From the NCBI GenBank assembly GCA_046309355.1, contig JBKCPL010000059.1, forward strand, positions 1-53,591: a DNA stretch of 53,591 bases, written 5' to 3'. Shown one piece after another: positions 27,062-36,405 of this stretch; position 1 is the first letter of the stretch; each line of letters opens with the position of its first letter. Source of the stretch: CAYSBE01 sp046309355. Lineage in GTDB: Bacteria > Bacteroidota > Bacteroidia > UKL13-3. The notes under the pieces were generated by a model, which worked only from the letters and a program-made list of their open reading frames with translations, had not been told where the DNA came from and made no database searches. The position numbers were made by a program, and so were the translations under genes.

Positions 27062-27069
27062 TACCTTTG
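27062..27069 (+). promoter_or_regulatory. Candidate -7 element of the S41 protease gene at 27077
   Basis: TACCTTTG is an exact TAnnTTTG match ending 7 bp before the ATG. A transcript starting from it would have almost no leader. The -33 region at the expected distance reads TGTG rather than TTG. Confidence 0.4.
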
Positions 27070-27076
27070 AGCCCGC

Positions 27077-28654
27077 ATGAATAAAAAATGGCTTCCGTTT
27101 GTGTTCGGTATAATGCTGGCAATCGGCATTATTATTGGAATTTATCTCGCACCGGGTGGTATGTCTTCTTCCGGCAACAAAAAGTTATATGAACTTATTC
27201 GCTTAATCGATGAGGTGTATGTAGATTCCGTAGATGACCGCAAATTGGAAGAAAAGGCCATACGCGAAATGCTTGCCTCCCTCGATCCGCACTCGGTTTA
27301 TTTTACACCCGATGAACTGAAAATAGCCAATGAGCAACTGGACGGAAACTTTGAAGGCATAGGTGTGGAATTTACCATACTCAACGATACAGTAATGGTA
27401 GTTGCACCCATTGAAGGTGGTCCGTCAAAAGAACTGGGAATTATGGCAGGCGACAGAATTACGCATGTGAACGATACGTTAATTGCCGGGGTGGGCATTA
27501 CGAACGAACAGGTATTTAAAAAGTTGCGCGGCCCTAAAGCAACCCAAGTTCAGGTTTCAATTTACCGACCAGATGCAGCCCGAAAATTGACGTATACCAT
27601 AACCCGCAATACCATTGCGGTTAAAAGTGTAGATACCCGGTTTTTACTCAATGATCAAACGGGATACATCAAAGTATCGCGTTTTGCCCTTGAAACAGCC
27701 AACGAATTTGCTGAGGCATTAAAGGAATTGAAGGCTACGGGTAAGCTCAGCAGTTTAATTATTGACCTGCGCGGAAATCCGGGTGGCTATCTGGCTGCCG
27801 TTATTGAAATGGCGGATCAGCTGCTTGATAACCGCAAACTGATTGTTTATACACAAGGGCGGAATCAGCCACGCATAGAGTATAAAGCTGAAAAAACAGG
27901 CCTATTCGAACAAGGTAAATTGGTTGTGTTGATTGACGAAGGTTCAGCTTCAGCTAGCGAAATTTTAGCCGGTGCCGTGCAAGACAATGACAGGGGTTTA
28001 GTGGTTGGACGAAGGTCGTTCGGAAAAGGTCTGGTGCAGGAGCCTTTCGAACTGAAAGATGGAAGTGGCCTGAGGCTTACTGTATCTCGCTACTACACAC
28101 CCTCGGGCAGATGCATACAAAAACCTTACGACAAAGGAGCTGAACAATACGAACACGAGTTGATTGACAGGTTTGATAACGGTGAGCTGGAAAAAGAAAA
28201 CACAACCAAATCAGCCACCGATACCAGTGTGTACTTAACATTAAAAGGCCGCAAAGTATATGCAGGTGGCGGTATTATGCCCGACTTTTTTGTTCCTATC
28301 GATACGTCCTATCGTCATCCGTATATTTCAGCTTTGCTTTCACAAAACTTGATCAACCGTTTCGCTGCGCAGTATGCCGATAAAAATCGTGTAACTCTTA
28401 AAAAGTATACTTCCGCTGCCGATTTCGAACGTATGTTTAATGAAGATGTAGTTTCTGAATTGATACAGTTTGCATCGCAAAATGGTGTACAGCCCGTGCA
28501 GTGGAATAAAAGTATAGCCCTGTATTTAAACCTGCAGGTAAAGGCTGTAGTTGCTCGACAAATTTGGCGTGATGAAGGTTATTACCGCGTGCAGGCAACC
28601 CGCGACCCTATGATGCAAAAAGCTCTGCTCACGCTTCAAAAATATACGCTGTAA
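27077..28654 (+). CDS. S41 family C-terminal processing protease (CtpA-like)
   Basis: Periplasmic Ser-Lys protease that trims or degrades envelope proteins. The 525 residues have an N-terminal membrane anchor (about 6-25), a PDZ domain (about 85-165; GGPSKELGIMAGDRITHVNDTLI), and the S41 core. The catalytic pair is Ser292 in GSASASEI and Lys317 in RSFGKGLVQ. LIIDLRGNPGGYLAAV at 227-242 is the family's oxyanion-hole region. The start at 27077 sits 7 bp after a -7-like box. It is one of two S41 proteases here; the other (49741-51408) is only moderately similar, so they are old paralogues. lnt follows after 4 bp and is probably co-transcribed. Confidence 0.93.
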   Translation: MNKKWLPFVFGIMLAIGIIIGIYLAPGGMSSSGNKKLYELIRLIDEVYVDSVDDRKLEEKAIREMLASLDPHSVYFTPDELKIANEQLDGNFEGIGVEFTILNDTVMVVAPIEGGPSKELGIMAGDRITHVNDTLIAGVGITNEQVFKKLRGPKATQVQVSIYRPDAARKLTYTITRNTIAVKSVDTRFLLNDQTGYIKVSRFALETANEFAEALKELKATGKLSSLIIDLRGNPGGYLAAVIEMADQLLDNRKLIVYTQGRNQPRIEYKAEKTGLFEQGKLVVLIDEGSASASEILAGAVQDNDRGLVVGRRSFGKGLVQEPFELKDGSGLRLTVSRYYTPSGRCIQKPYDKGAEQYEHELIDRFDNGELEKENTTKSATDTSVYLTLKGRKVYAGGGIMPDFFVPIDTSYRHPYISALLSQNLINRFAAQYADKNRVTLKKYTSAADFERMFNEDVVSELIQFASQNGVQPVQWNKSIALYLNLQVKAVVARQIWRDEGYYRVQATRDPMMQKALLTLQKYTL

Positions 28655-28658
28655 CACC

Positions 28659-30257
28659 ATGAAGGCAGCCATTATTCTTCATCTCAAACTTCTTTTGCTG
28701 GCTCTGCTTTCAGCCGGGTTGCTCATCGTGTCGTGGCAGCCTTTTGCCATGTGGTATCTGGTATTTGCAGGTTTTGTTCCGCTGCTTCTCATTCATCGGC
28801 AATTGCTGAATATAAAGCAACAGCCTTGGTTTATTGCGTACCTCTTTTTGGCTTTGCTCTGCTGGAATTTAGGCACCACCTATTGGGTATGGAATGCATC
28901 GCCCGAAGGAGCGGTGGCTGCATTTGTTCTCAATACATTATTCATGTGCATGCCCTGGGTACTTTATCAAAAGTACTATAATAGGCTGGGTTCTCGCAGT
29001 GCGCAAGGCTTGCTTGTAGTGTCATGGCTTGCATTCGAATACCTGCATTTAAACTGGGAAATATCTTGGCCCTGGCTTACACTTGGAAACGTTTTCAGCA
29101 ACGCTACGTGGGCCGTACAGTGGTATGAATATACAGGGCATTTAGGCGGAACACTTTGGGTTTTGTGGGCCAATATAAAACTGTTTAGAATGGTCGAAAA
29201 CTGGAACGAAAATTCCCTTCAGGTTCGTGTACATAATGCATTTCATTTTATGTTTTTCTGGGTATTTGCGCCCGTTTTATTCTCGTGGTTTGTTGGCAAC
29301 AATTACCGGCAACAAGGTGCCTCGTTTGATGTAGTAGTTGTTCAACCCAATATTGATCCGTACACCGATAAGTTTGGGAGAATGCTGCCCGAAACGCAAA
29401 CCGCTCACATGCTAAAACTTGCACAGCAAGTGGCCGATTCTTCCGTTGATTTATTTTGTTTTCCTGAAACTGCGCTCGTTGGCGGACTGAGTGAAAAAGA
29501 CTTATACAGCGAACCGCTTGTCGGGCAGATGCAACGATTCAGGCAAAACTACCCGGCAGCTGCGCTGCTAACCGGTGCGGATACTTACAAGCTTTACGGT
29601 GCGATGGAAGACAGACCGCTTACGGCCCGTAAGTACAACGATTTGATTTATTACGACTCGTACAATACAGCGTTGTTCATGTCGGCTACCGGCACTATGG
29701 AGTTGTATCATAAATCTAAACTGGTACCCGGTGTCGAAAAAATGCCCTATCCTCAGGTATTCGGTTTTCTTGAAAAAATGGCCATCGATCTGGGTGGTAC
29801 CAGCGGAAGTTTGGGAAGCGACAGCCAACCACGTGTGTTTGCTTGCAATAAATTTGTAAGTGTTGCACCGGTTATTTGTTACGAATCTGTGTATGGCGAA
29901 TATGTGAGCGAATACATTCGTAAAGGTGCCAACCTGATATGTATTATAACCAACGATGGATGGTGGGGCAATACACCCGGCTACCGCCAGCATTTTGATT
30001 ATGCAAAACTACGTGCTATTGAAACCCGAAGATATGTAGTGCGCTCTGCAAACACAGGAATAAGTGGATTTATTGATGACCGCGGTCAAGCAATGCAGCA
30101 GAGTGGCTGGTGGCAGCCAGCTGTGCTGAGGCAAAAGGTTCAACTCAACTCTTCGCTTACATTTTATGTCAGGTATGGCGACTATATCGGCACGATTGCG
30201 GTAGTGATGCTTTTTCTGAAACTGCTGGCAGCAGCACGTGCACCAAGACAGCAATAA
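28659..30257 (+). CDS. lnt: Apolipoprotein N-acyltransferase Lnt
   Basis: Adds the third acyl chain to the N-terminal cysteine of lipoproteins at the inner membrane, the last step of lipoprotein maturation. The 532 residues have an N-terminal block of membrane helices (about 10-210), a nitrilase-like periplasmic domain, and a final helix near residue 505. The catalytic triad is complete: Glu270 in FPETAL, Lys352 in YHKSKLVP, and Cys407 in VICYES. TNDGWWGNTPGYRQHFDYAKLRAIETRR is also typical. The gene serves the many lipoproteins here (lptC, 12116, 25198, 52345). It lies 4 bp after the S41 protease gene. A 229-bp spacer separates it from purH. Confidence 0.93.
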   Translation: MKAAIILHLKLLLLALLSAGLLIVSWQPFAMWYLVFAGFVPLLLIHRQLLNIKQQPWFIAYLFLALLCWNLGTTYWVWNASPEGAVAAFVLNTLFMCMPWVLYQKYYNRLGSRSAQGLLVVSWLAFEYLHLNWEISWPWLTLGNVFSNATWAVQWYEYTGHLGGTLWVLWANIKLFRMVENWNENSLQVRVHNAFHFMFFWVFAPVLFSWFVGNNYRQQGASFDVVVVQPNIDPYTDKFGRMLPETQTAHMLKLAQQVADSSVDLFCFPETALVGGLSEKDLYSEPLVGQMQRFRQNYPAAALLTGADTYKLYGAMEDRPLTARKYNDLIYYDSYNTALFMSATGTMELYHKSKLVPGVEKMPYPQVFGFLEKMAIDLGGTSGSLGSDSQPRVFACNKFVSVAPVICYESVYGEYVSEYIRKGANLICIITNDGWWGNTPGYRQHFDYAKLRAIETRRYVVRSANTGISGFIDDRGQAMQQSGWWQPAVLRQKVQLNSSLTFYVRYGDYIGTIAVVMLFLKLLAAARAPRQQ

Positions 30258-30340
30258 CGCTGGACTATAATCGATGGTTATACCATACGGATACGATTGA
30301 GGTGCGAGACATTAAGTTAGGATGAACAGTAACACCCCTG

Positions 30341-30400
30341 AACCACCAATCTTCCAATCCTTCAACCTCCCAACCCATTCATCCACATTTTATCCAACTT
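30341..30400. repeat. 60-nt tract without any G on the plus strand
   Basis: Between lnt and purH the plus strand has no G for 60 nt and is rich in short CCAAT, TTCCAA and TTCAACC words. On the minus strand this gives GGG-TT-GGG-A-GG-TTGAA-GG (30376 down to about 30359), which could form a two-layer G-quadruplex. No open frame crosses it. The remainder of the 229-bp spacer shows only a short ATGGT/ACCAT stem near 30274 and a -7-like box before purH. Confidence 0.5.
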
Positions 30401-30435
30401 GCATAATTTCTGTTTCGCATACCAGGTAGCTGTGC

Positions 30436-30443
30436 TATTTTCG
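30436..30443 (+). promoter_or_regulatory. Candidate -7 element of purH
   Basis: TATTTTCG, 43 bp before the purH ATG, matches the element before aspS. No TTG at 19-20 bp upstream. I see no purine riboswitch in the leader. Confidence 0.35.
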
Positions 30444-30486
30444 CAACCGTTCTTATTAATCATACCCTACAATTTATACCCCGCAC

Positions 30487-32010
30487 ATGTTTCAACCCCG
30501 CAAAACCCACAACGCACTAATATCCGTATTTTATAAAGATGGTCTTGAAGAACTAGCTAGCGCATTGCATGCACAAGGCGTAGCCATATACTCCACCGGA
30601 GGCACTCAGGAGTTTATTGAAAAACTGGGTATACCCGTGAACAAAGTAGAAGACCTTACCGGCTATCCAAGCATACTCGGAGGCCGTGTAAAAACATTGC
30701 ATCCAAAAGTTTTTGGGGGCATACTGGCTCGCAGGCAAAACGAACATGATAGACAGGAAATGATGGAATACCAAATTCCTTACTTCGACCTGGTGGTTGT
30801 TGATTTATATCCGTTTGAAGAAACCGTAAAATCAACTACAGACGAATCGGCTATCATCGAAAAAATTGATATTGGCGGTGTTTCGTTGATTCGTGCTGCT
30901 GCCAAAAATTACACCGATACGCTCATCGTATGCGATAAAAAAGATTTCAGTGAAGTGGCGCAGATGATTACCCGTCAATCGGGTGAAACAAGCCTGGAAC
31001 AACGTAGGACATATGCCGGTAAAGCGTTTCACGTTACATCGCATTACGATGGATTGATATTCGGTTATTTTGAACGTGAATCTCCACGTGCGTTTAAAGC
31101 CAGTGTATCACCTGCACAGCCATTGCGCTATGGCGAAAATCCACATCAGAAAGGAACTTTTTACGGTGCGCTTAACGAAATGCTGGTGCAGCTGCACGGC
31201 AAAGAACTTTCTTACAACAACCTGTTGGATGTAGATGCAGCACTCAATTTGATGGGAGATTTTAAAGAGCCTACGGTGGCCATTATTAAACACAATAACC
31301 CCTGCGGTGTGGCTACACGATCTACCCTGGCAGAGGCATACACCGATGCACTGGCCGGAGATCCGGTATCGGCATTTGGCGGTATAATTGTTGCCAATCG
31401 ACCGGTTGATGAAACTACTGCACACGAAATTGATAAACTATTTATGGAAGTGCTTATTGCACCGGGTTATGAAGAACGTGCGGTAGAGATACTCAAAAGC
31501 AAAAAAAACCGCATGTTGCTGGTTCAAAAAGCGCCCATGCCTCAGGGCAAACTGTTTCGCAGCATACTTAATGGAGTAGTGGAACAAGACCGCGACACTG
31601 TTATACTGAAACCTGAAGACCTGAAGCAGGTTACCAAAAATGCAGCCACACCCAATCAGCTAGAAGATATGCTATTTGCCGACAGCATTGTAAAACATAC
31701 CAAATCGAACACCATCGTTTTGGTAAAAAATAAACAACTGGTAGGAATAGGAGCGGGGCAAACGTCAAGAGTGGACGCCTTGAAAAATGCGATTGCCAAG
31801 GCCGCTGAGTTTGGCTTCGATCTGCATGGCGCGGTCATGAGCAGCGATGCGTTTTTCCCCTTCCCCGATTGTGTAGAGATAGCACGAAATGCAGGAATAA
31901 CCTCGGTAGTTCAGCCCGGAGGCTCCGTTAAAGATGACTTAAGCATAGCATATTGCAACGAGCACGATATGGCTATGTATTTCACCGGAATTCGCCATTT
32001 CAAACACTAA
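30487..32010 (+). CDS. purH: Bifunctional AICAR formyltransferase/IMP cyclohydrolase PurH
   Basis: Catalyses the last two steps to IMP. The 507 residues contain the N-terminal IMP cyclohydrolase domain (STGGTQEFIEKLGIPVNKVEDLTGYPSILGGRVKTLHPKVFGGIL, about 36-80) and the C-terminal formyltransferase domain (PLRYGENPHQKGTFYG, then VAIIKHNNPCGVAT with the catalytic Lys-His pair, and SAFGGIIVANR). The end, SDAFFPFPDCVEIARNAGITSVVQPGGSVKDD, is intact. Together with purE it is one of two scattered purine genes here. The mre operon begins 88 bp downstream on the same strand; no terminator hairpin is obvious between them. Confidence 0.97.
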   Translation: MFQPRKTHNALISVFYKDGLEELASALHAQGVAIYSTGGTQEFIEKLGIPVNKVEDLTGYPSILGGRVKTLHPKVFGGILARRQNEHDRQEMMEYQIPYFDLVVVDLYPFEETVKSTTDESAIIEKIDIGGVSLIRAAAKNYTDTLIVCDKKDFSEVAQMITRQSGETSLEQRRTYAGKAFHVTSHYDGLIFGYFERESPRAFKASVSPAQPLRYGENPHQKGTFYGALNEMLVQLHGKELSYNNLLDVDAALNLMGDFKEPTVAIIKHNNPCGVATRSTLAEAYTDALAGDPVSAFGGIIVANRPVDETTAHEIDKLFMEVLIAPGYEERAVEILKSKKNRMLLVQKAPMPQGKLFRSILNGVVEQDRDTVILKPEDLKQVTKNAATPNQLEDMLFADSIVKHTKSNTIVLVKNKQLVGIGAGQTSRVDALKNAIAKAAEFGFDLHGAVMSSDAFFPFPDCVEIARNAGITSVVQPGGSVKDDLSIAYCNEHDMAMYFTGIRHFKH

Positions 32011-32098
32011 AAATCGGATATAAAATATTCAGATAATAGTATAATTTGCGACTCGATTGATTGATTAAGCACAACTACTAATAAGCGCATTGTAACAC

Positions 32099-33121
32099 AT
32101 GGGAATGTTCAGCTTCCTTACGCAGGATTTAGCCATTGACCTTGGCACCGCCAATACACTCATCATTCATAAAGATCAGGTAGTAGTGGATGAACCATCC
32201 ATTATAGCCATTAACCGCAGAACCGGAAATGTGATAGCTGTGGGTAGTCAGGCACAGCAAATGCACGGTAAAGCACATGAAGATATTAAAACCATCCGTC
32301 CTCTGAAAGACGGTGTGATTGCCGACTTTAACGCTGCCGAACACATGATTCGTGGTCTTATAGGTATGATACCTCAGGGTAGCAAACTGGTAAAACCACA
32401 GCAGCGTATGGTTATTTGCATTCCATCGGGCATTACTGAAGTAGAAAAACGCGCAGTAAAAGACAGTGCCGAGCGTGCAGGTGCCAAGGAAGTTTACCTC
32501 ATTCACGAACCTATGGCTGCCGCTATAGGCATAGGCATAGACGTATTCGAGCCTATGGGAAATATGATCATTGATATTGGCGGAGGTACAACTGAAATTG
32601 CGGTGATTGCACTGGCCGGTATTGTGTGCGATCAGTCAATTCGAGTAGCAGGTGATGAATTTACCGATGATATTCTCGACTACATGCGCAGGCAGCATAA
32701 CCTGCTGGTAGGGGAGCGCACGGCCGAGCGCATAAAGATTGAAGTAGGTTCAGCACTTACCGAACTCGATAATCCACCACCCGACTTTGCTGTGAACGGC
32801 CGCGACTTAATGACAGGTATACCCAAGCAGATAACAGTTTCGTATAGTGAGATTGCTGCAGCATTGGACAAGTCCATTTCTAAAATTGAAGAAGCAGTAC
32901 TTCGTGCATTGGAATTAACCCCGCCCGAATTGTCGGCAGATATTTACTCAACAGGTCTTTACCTAACCGGTGGTGGTGCTTTGCTACGTGGGCTCGATAA
33001 GCGTATTTCTCAAAAAACACGTTTGCCTGTACACGTAGCTGATGATCCGCTTCGTGCAGTTGTACGCGGAACCGGCATGGCCCTCAAAAACCTGAAAAGC
33101 TTCAAGTTTTTAATGACCTGA
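32099..33121 (+). CDS. mreB: Rod shape-determining protein MreB
   Basis: Actin-like filament protein that guides lateral wall synthesis. The 340 residues start MGMFSFLTQDLAIDLGTANTLI, with phosphate-1 motif DLGTANT. MIIDIGGGTTEIAVIALAGIV is the phosphate-2 loop and LTGGGALLRGLDKRI the adenosine motif. FSFLTQDL is an amphipathic membrane-binding start. It is the first gene of mreB-mreC-mreD-mrdA-rodA. The upstream spacer holds TATAATTTG at 32040-32048, which resembles a -7 element with one extra base. Confidence 0.97.
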   Translation: MGMFSFLTQDLAIDLGTANTLIIHKDQVVVDEPSIIAINRRTGNVIAVGSQAQQMHGKAHEDIKTIRPLKDGVIADFNAAEHMIRGLIGMIPQGSKLVKPQQRMVICIPSGITEVEKRAVKDSAERAGAKEVYLIHEPMAAAIGIGIDVFEPMGNMIIDIGGGTTEIAVIALAGIVCDQSIRVAGDEFTDDILDYMRRQHNLLVGERTAERIKIEVGSALTELDNPPPDFAVNGRDLMTGIPKQITVSYSEIAAALDKSISKIEEAVLRALELTPPELSADIYSTGLYLTGGGALLRGLDKRISQKTRLPVHVADDPLRAVVRGTGMALKNLKSFKFLMT

Positions 33122-33210
33122 TACGCGGATTCAGTAATACACATTCGGTGATAATTTTCTTTTACGCTTGTGCCTGCTTACACTAATTTGCACACCATAC
33201 CGCACAGGGC

Positions 33211-34038
33211 ATGCGCAATCTGATCTTTTTTGTTTACAAGTACTACGTATTTCTGATGTTTTTCACATTGGAGATTCTTGCCTTTGTACTTATTTACAGA
33301 TTTAACAACTATCAAAAGGCCAGCTTTGTCAATTATACTACAGGTGTTACCAGCTCATTCTACAATTGGGTAAGCGATGTCGAATCCTACTTTAAATTAC
33401 GTACAGTGGCCGATAGCCTGCAGAGTGAAAATGCCCGGTTGCACAATTTGTTGCTAACCTCGTACTATCAAAATAACCTGACTACAAAAACGATTAACGA
33501 TTCGGTATACAAGCAACAGTATACCTATCTGGCAGCTCGCGTTGTCAATAACTCAGTTACCAAGCGAAATAATTACATAACCATAAACCGCGGCCGCCTG
33601 CATGGCGTTATGCCTGAAATGGCCGTCATCAGCGAAAGCGGGATTGTAGGTATCGTACTCAATGTTTCCGACCATTATGCAACGGTGCTTTCATTTTTAA
33701 ATAACAACTGTAAGATAAGTGCTAAACTAGAGCGTACTCAGGCATTCGGATCATTGGTGTGGGATGGCAAAGAACCACGTTTTGCCCGATTACTGGATGT
33801 AAATAAACATGTGCCTATAAAAATAAATGACCTGGTGATTACCAGCAATTATTCAACTATTTTTCCTGAAGGCATTCCAATTGGTCGTATCAGCGATGTT
33901 TCTCTTGATGCGGGCGACAACTTTCATACCATTCAGGTGCAGCTCTTCACCGATTTTTCTACCCTGTCAACCGTATATGTAATCAATAACCTGTTGAAAA
34001 ACGAACAGCAAAACCTGGAGGCTTCACTAAAACCATGA
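33211..34038 (+). CDS. mreC: Rod shape-determining protein MreC
   Basis: Periplasmic scaffold that joins MreB to PBP2 and RodA. The 275 residues contain one N-terminal membrane helix (about 10-28), a short coiled coil (about 62-85, DSLQSENARLHNLLLTSYY) and the beta-domain with NRGRLHGVMPEMAVISESGIVGIVLNVSDHYATVLSFLN. It begins 89 bp after mreB and overlaps mreD by 4 bp (ATGA). Confidence 0.93.
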   Translation: MRNLIFFVYKYYVFLMFFTLEILAFVLIYRFNNYQKASFVNYTTGVTSSFYNWVSDVESYFKLRTVADSLQSENARLHNLLLTSYYQNNLTTKTINDSVYKQQYTYLAARVVNNSVTKRNNYITINRGRLHGVMPEMAVISESGIVGIVLNVSDHYATVLSFLNNNCKISAKLERTQAFGSLVWDGKEPRFARLLDVNKHVPIKINDLVITSNYSTIFPEGIPIGRISDVSLDAGDNFHTIQVQLFTDFSTLSTVYVINNLLKNEQQNLEASLKP

Positions 34039-34556
34039 TACTCGAGTTTCTGTCATATCTTTTTCGTTTTGCAGTTATTATTCTGCTGCAACTTTTTGTG
34101 GTAAACAATATTGAGTTGAGCAGTATGGTCAATCCATATATTTACGTTGTGTTTGTATTGTTACTTCCTGTCAATACCAAGCCGTGGCATACCGTTGTCA
34201 TTGCTTTTCTCACAGGTGCAGTTATGGATGCGTTCTCAAGTACACCTGGCTTGCATATAGCAGCTACGAACATGATGGGATTTTTGCGGATACACTACCT
34301 CAATGCCGTAACCACAAAAGAAGATCAGCAATCCAATATTGTACCATCCGTATCGCAGAAAGGATTGGTCTGGTTTGTGCTGTATGCATTTATCATGATT
34401 TTTGTACATCACACCCTATTGTTCTATCTCGAGATGTATTCGTTACGTGATTTTTTCACTACACTTCTGCGTGTGTTTGTTAGTTCACTGGTATCGCTTC
34501 TATTGATTATTATTGGATTGATGTTGTTTTACAACGTGCGCAAACGAAATGAATAA
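34035..34556 (+). CDS. mreD: Rod shape-determining protein MreD
   Basis: Integral membrane partner of MreC. The 173 residues are mostly hydrophobic, with about five to six helices and the conserved stretch FLTGAVMDAFSSTPGLHIAATNMMGFLR near residue 55-82. Identification rests on this stretch plus its position; MreD proteins diverge strongly. Its start overlaps the end of mreC and its end overlaps the start of mrdA by 8 bp. Confidence 0.9.
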   Translation: MILEFLSYLFRFAVIILLQLFVVNNIELSSMVNPYIYVVFVLLLPVNTKPWHTVVIAFLTGAVMDAFSSTPGLHIAATNMMGFLRIHYLNAVTTKEDQQSNIVPSVSQKGLVWFVLYAFIMIFVHHTLLFYLEMYSLRDFFTTLLRVFVSSLVSLLLIIIGLMLFYNVRKRNE

Positions 34557-36405
34557 CCAAAGCCGCAGATATGTGCTGTTGGCTATCTTTATCTCGGTAG
34601 CCGTAATTTACGTTTTCAGGCTGGCACAATTGCAGTTGCTGGACGAGAGTTATATTCGTTCAGCTCAGGCCAACGTGTTGCAGGAACAAACCATTTACCC
34701 GGCTCGCGGACTTATTTATGACCGCAACGGAGAACTATTGGTTTATAACGATGCCATTTACGATTTATCAGTGATTCCCGAGCAGGTAAAAAATCTGGAT
34801 ACAGCTACTTTTTGCAAAACACTTGGCATAACAAAAGAGGTCTTTCTAGCACGCTTTGCAAAAATAAAACGTAGTGTAGGTTACGCACCATACCGACCGG
34901 CATTATTCGAACGTCAGTTAACGATTCCTATTTATGCTGCGTTTCAAGAACGCCTCTACGATTTCCCTGGCTTTTTTGTAGATGTACGTACCGATCGTAA
35001 ATACAAGCACAGCAATGCCTCGCACATTATGGGTTACATTAGCGAAGTAACCGACCGCGATATTGAAAAATCAGAAGGCTACTACCGCATGGGTGATTTT
35101 ATTGGTAAGAGTGGAGTGGAACGTTCGTATGAAGAAGTGCTCAGAGGCGAAAAAGGTGTGCGGTATATTTTAGTGGATTCCAAAAACCGTACACAAGGCC
35201 GTTACAAAGAAGGTCAGTTTGATACGCCTGCCGTATCGGGTAAAAATATTGTGTTAAGTATTGATCAGCAACTGCAGGAACTAGGCGAGAAATTGATGCA
35301 AAACAAAATCGGAAGCGTAGTGGCTATTGAACCGGCAACCGGTGAAATATTATCGATGGTGAGCAGCCCCGGGTATGATCCTAATTTATTTGTAGGCCGC
35401 GATCGCGGCAATAACTATATGAAACTTTTGCGCGACCCGCTCAAACCATTGTTTAACCGACCGCTTGCTGCGCCTTATCCACCCGGTTCCATTTTTAAAG
35501 TGATTATGGCCTTGGTGGGCCAGCAGGAAAAGGTTCTTTATCCAACTACCGCTTATGGATGCGCAGGTGGTTTTCATCTCGGAGGTCTTAAAGTTGGATG
35601 CCACCCGCATCGTTCACCGCTGGCCTTGCGCGATGCTGTGGCGGTATCATGCAATGCTTATTTCTGCCAGGTGTACCGTACCGTTATTGATAATAAATCG
35701 TACCCCAGGGTAGAAGATGCCTACAAGCAGTGGTATAAACATATTTCCAGTTTTGGTATAGGACAGCAGTTAGGCGTAGATATATTTGGTGAAGGCAAGG
35801 GTTTTCTACCACCTCCAACCTATTACGATAAAATATATGGGCGCTACCACTGGAAATCGTCTACTACTATTTCGCTGGGTATTGGTCAGGGCGAACTGGG
35901 TATTACTCCACTGCAAATGGCAAACGCTACGGCTACGGTTGCCAACCGAGGCTACTGGATAACTCCGCATATTGTTAAGACAATTGATAAAGTTAAAAAT
36001 TCAAATTCAGCACTTCTGCAAAAACACTGGACTACGATTGATACCGGATATTTTCCTGTTGTAATTGACGGCATGCAGGATGTTATGGAACGTGGTACGG
36101 GCACCATTGCCCGAATTCCGGGAATAGTAATTTGCGGAAAAACCGGAACGGCACAAAATCCGCATGGAAAGGATCACTCCATATTTTTTGCATTCGCCCC
36201 TCGTGACAATCCCAAAATTGCAATTGCTGTAGTTGTTGAAAATGCCGGTTTTGGCGCTACATGGGCTGCGCCTATTGCCAGCCTGATGATTGAACAGTAC
36301 CTTACCGGTAAACATGATACCCGCACCTATCTGCTCGAACGTATACTTAAAGGGAACTTAATGCCTAATCGCAATGACTCAACTGAAACAGCCAAAGCCC
36401 GCTAG
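34549..36405 (+). CDS. mrdA: Penicillin-binding protein 2 (class B transpeptidase)
   Basis: Elongation-specific peptidoglycan transpeptidase. The 618 residues contain one N-terminal helix (9-28), the dimerisation/pedestal region with PARGLIYDRNGELLVYN, and the transpeptidase domain. Active-site motifs are complete: Ser314-xx-Lys317 in PGSIFKV, SCN at 367-369, and KTG at 531-533. Between the first two motifs, CAGGFHLGGLKVGCHPHR has paired Cys and His residues spaced as in PBP2 proteins with a structural zinc site; that role is inferred. It overlaps rodA by 32 bp. Confidence 0.96.
   Translation: MNNQSRRYVLLAIFISVAVIYVFRLAQLQLLDESYIRSAQANVLQEQTIYPARGLIYDRNGELLVYNDAIYDLSVIPEQVKNLDTATFCKTLGITKEVFLARFAKIKRSVGYAPYRPALFERQLTIPIYAAFQERLYDFPGFFVDVRTDRKYKHSNASHIMGYISEVTDRDIEKSEGYYRMGDFIGKSGVERSYEEVLRGEKGVRYILVDSKNRTQGRYKEGQFDTPAVSGKNIVLSIDQQLQELGEKLMQNKIGSVVAIEPATGEILSMVSSPGYDPNLFVGRDRGNNYMKLLRDPLKPLFNRPLAAPYPPGSIFKVIMALVGQQEKVLYPTTAYGCAGGFHLGGLKVGCHPHRSPLALRDAVAVSCNAYFCQVYRTVIDNKSYPRVEDAYKQWYKHISSFGIGQQLGVDIFGEGKGFLPPPTYYDKIYGRYHWKSSTTISLGIGQGELGITPLQMANATATVANRGYWITPHIVKTIDKVKNSNSALLQKHWTTIDTGYFPVVIDGMQDVMERGTGTIARIPGIVICGKTGTAQNPHGKDHSIFFAFAPRDNPKIAIAVVVENAGFGATWAAPIASLMIEQYLTGKHDTRTYLLERILKGNLMPNRNDSTETAKAR

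Noticed and set aside
30272..30287. Small stem ATGGT-TAT-ACCAT after lnt as terminator
   Set aside because: Only 5 bp and no T-run follows.
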